From Nitrospiria bacterium (GTDB lineage Bacteria > Nitrospirota > Nitrospiria > DASWJH01): a stretch of 51,322 nt of DNA. The notes beneath the pieces were generated by a model, which was given only the letters and a program-made list of their open reading frames with translations, made no database searches and was not told the origin of the DNA. The translations under genes were made by a program, and so were the position numbers. The DNA lies in the NCBI GenBank assembly GCA_036397255.1, contig DASWJH010000011.1, positions 1 through 51,322 on the forward strand, written 5' to 3'. Below are positions 51,255 through 51,322 of this stretch, in pieces (within the stretch, counting starts at the first letter, position 1; every line of letters begins with the position of its first letter).

Positions 51255-51322
51255 GTCAAAGTCATTCTGTGGTTGAAGCCTTTGAAGTATTAGAGGTTCC
51301 TGCAAAATCCAGTTCGTCATTC

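Overview
The window is an ordinary bacterial chromosome segment of moderate GC, densely coding, with no rRNA, tRNA, prophage, insertion sequence or CRISPR array that I can see. The genes point to a diderm (Gram-negative-type) bacterium with meso-diaminopimelate peptidoglycan: MurE carries the DNPR specificity motif, there is an LptM-like lipoprotein, and lysine is made by the LL-diaminopimelate aminotransferase (DapL) route. DapL, a complete dcw cluster followed by pgeF-yggS-proC-yggT-divIVA, DsrE/F/H-type sulfur-relay proteins and short palindromic intergenic repeats fit Nitrospirota or a neighbouring phylum (Desulfobacterota, Nitrospinota). This placement is an inference from gene content and was not tested by a tree.

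Layout. (1) 1-2192, minus strand: a soluble-transhydrogenase-like flavoprotein (sthA) flanked by intergenic repeats, three copies of which are REP-like hairpins followed by T-runs on the minus strand. (2) 2193-25362, minus strand: one long division and cell-wall block. Read in the direction of transcription it is mraZ-rsmH-ftsL-ftsI-murE-murF-mraY-murD-ftsW-murG-murC-murB-ddl-ftsQ-ftsA-ftsZ, then pgeF-yggS-proC-yggT-divIVA, an orphan HicB-like protein and a second penicillin-binding transpeptidase. Genes are mostly abutting or overlapping. A near-consensus promoter and a 10-bp-period GTGGG repeat (MraZ operator) precede mraZ. (3) 25575-26632, plus strand: three DsrE/DsrF/DsrH-family genes, divergent from mraZ. 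(4) 26721-27693, minus strand: a PilZ protein and an unrecognised protein, with a promoter upstream. (5) 27897-42035, plus strand: an arginine-lysine cluster, argD-argF-argG-argH, a small LptM/LppL-like lipoprotein, a radical SAM protein with a C-terminal STAS-like domain, then lysA-dapF-dapA-dapB, a fumarylacetoacetase-family gene, dapL, folK and a deoxynucleoside kinase. (6) 42101-45871, minus strand: a membrane GGDEF/EAL protein, a BtuF-like protein without signal peptide, and a FIST sensor protein. (7) 46134-51322: an M3 oligoendopeptidase, a KefB/C-type antiporter with RCK domains, and a convergent SUMF1-domain lipoprotein.

How the parts connect. The dap genes take aspartate semialdehyde to meso-DAP and lysine. 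meso-DAP is the substrate of MurE in region 2, so regions 2 and 5 together cover most of peptidoglycan precursor supply, lipid I/II synthesis, septal synthase (FtsW/FtsI) and the Z-ring (FtsZ/FtsA/FtsQ/FtsL). The GGDEF/EAL protein and the PilZ protein are the two visible parts of a c-di-GMP circuit. TTG start codons are unusually frequent, so several starts were reset using Shine-Dalgarno position and overlap with neighbours.

The observations most worth a second look are the radical SAM-STAS fusion placed inside the amino-acid cluster, the MraZ operator between divergent promoters, the unannotated small lipoprotein, the DsrEFH triad, and the REP-like repeats that look like terminators. I found no clearly novel multi-gene system.
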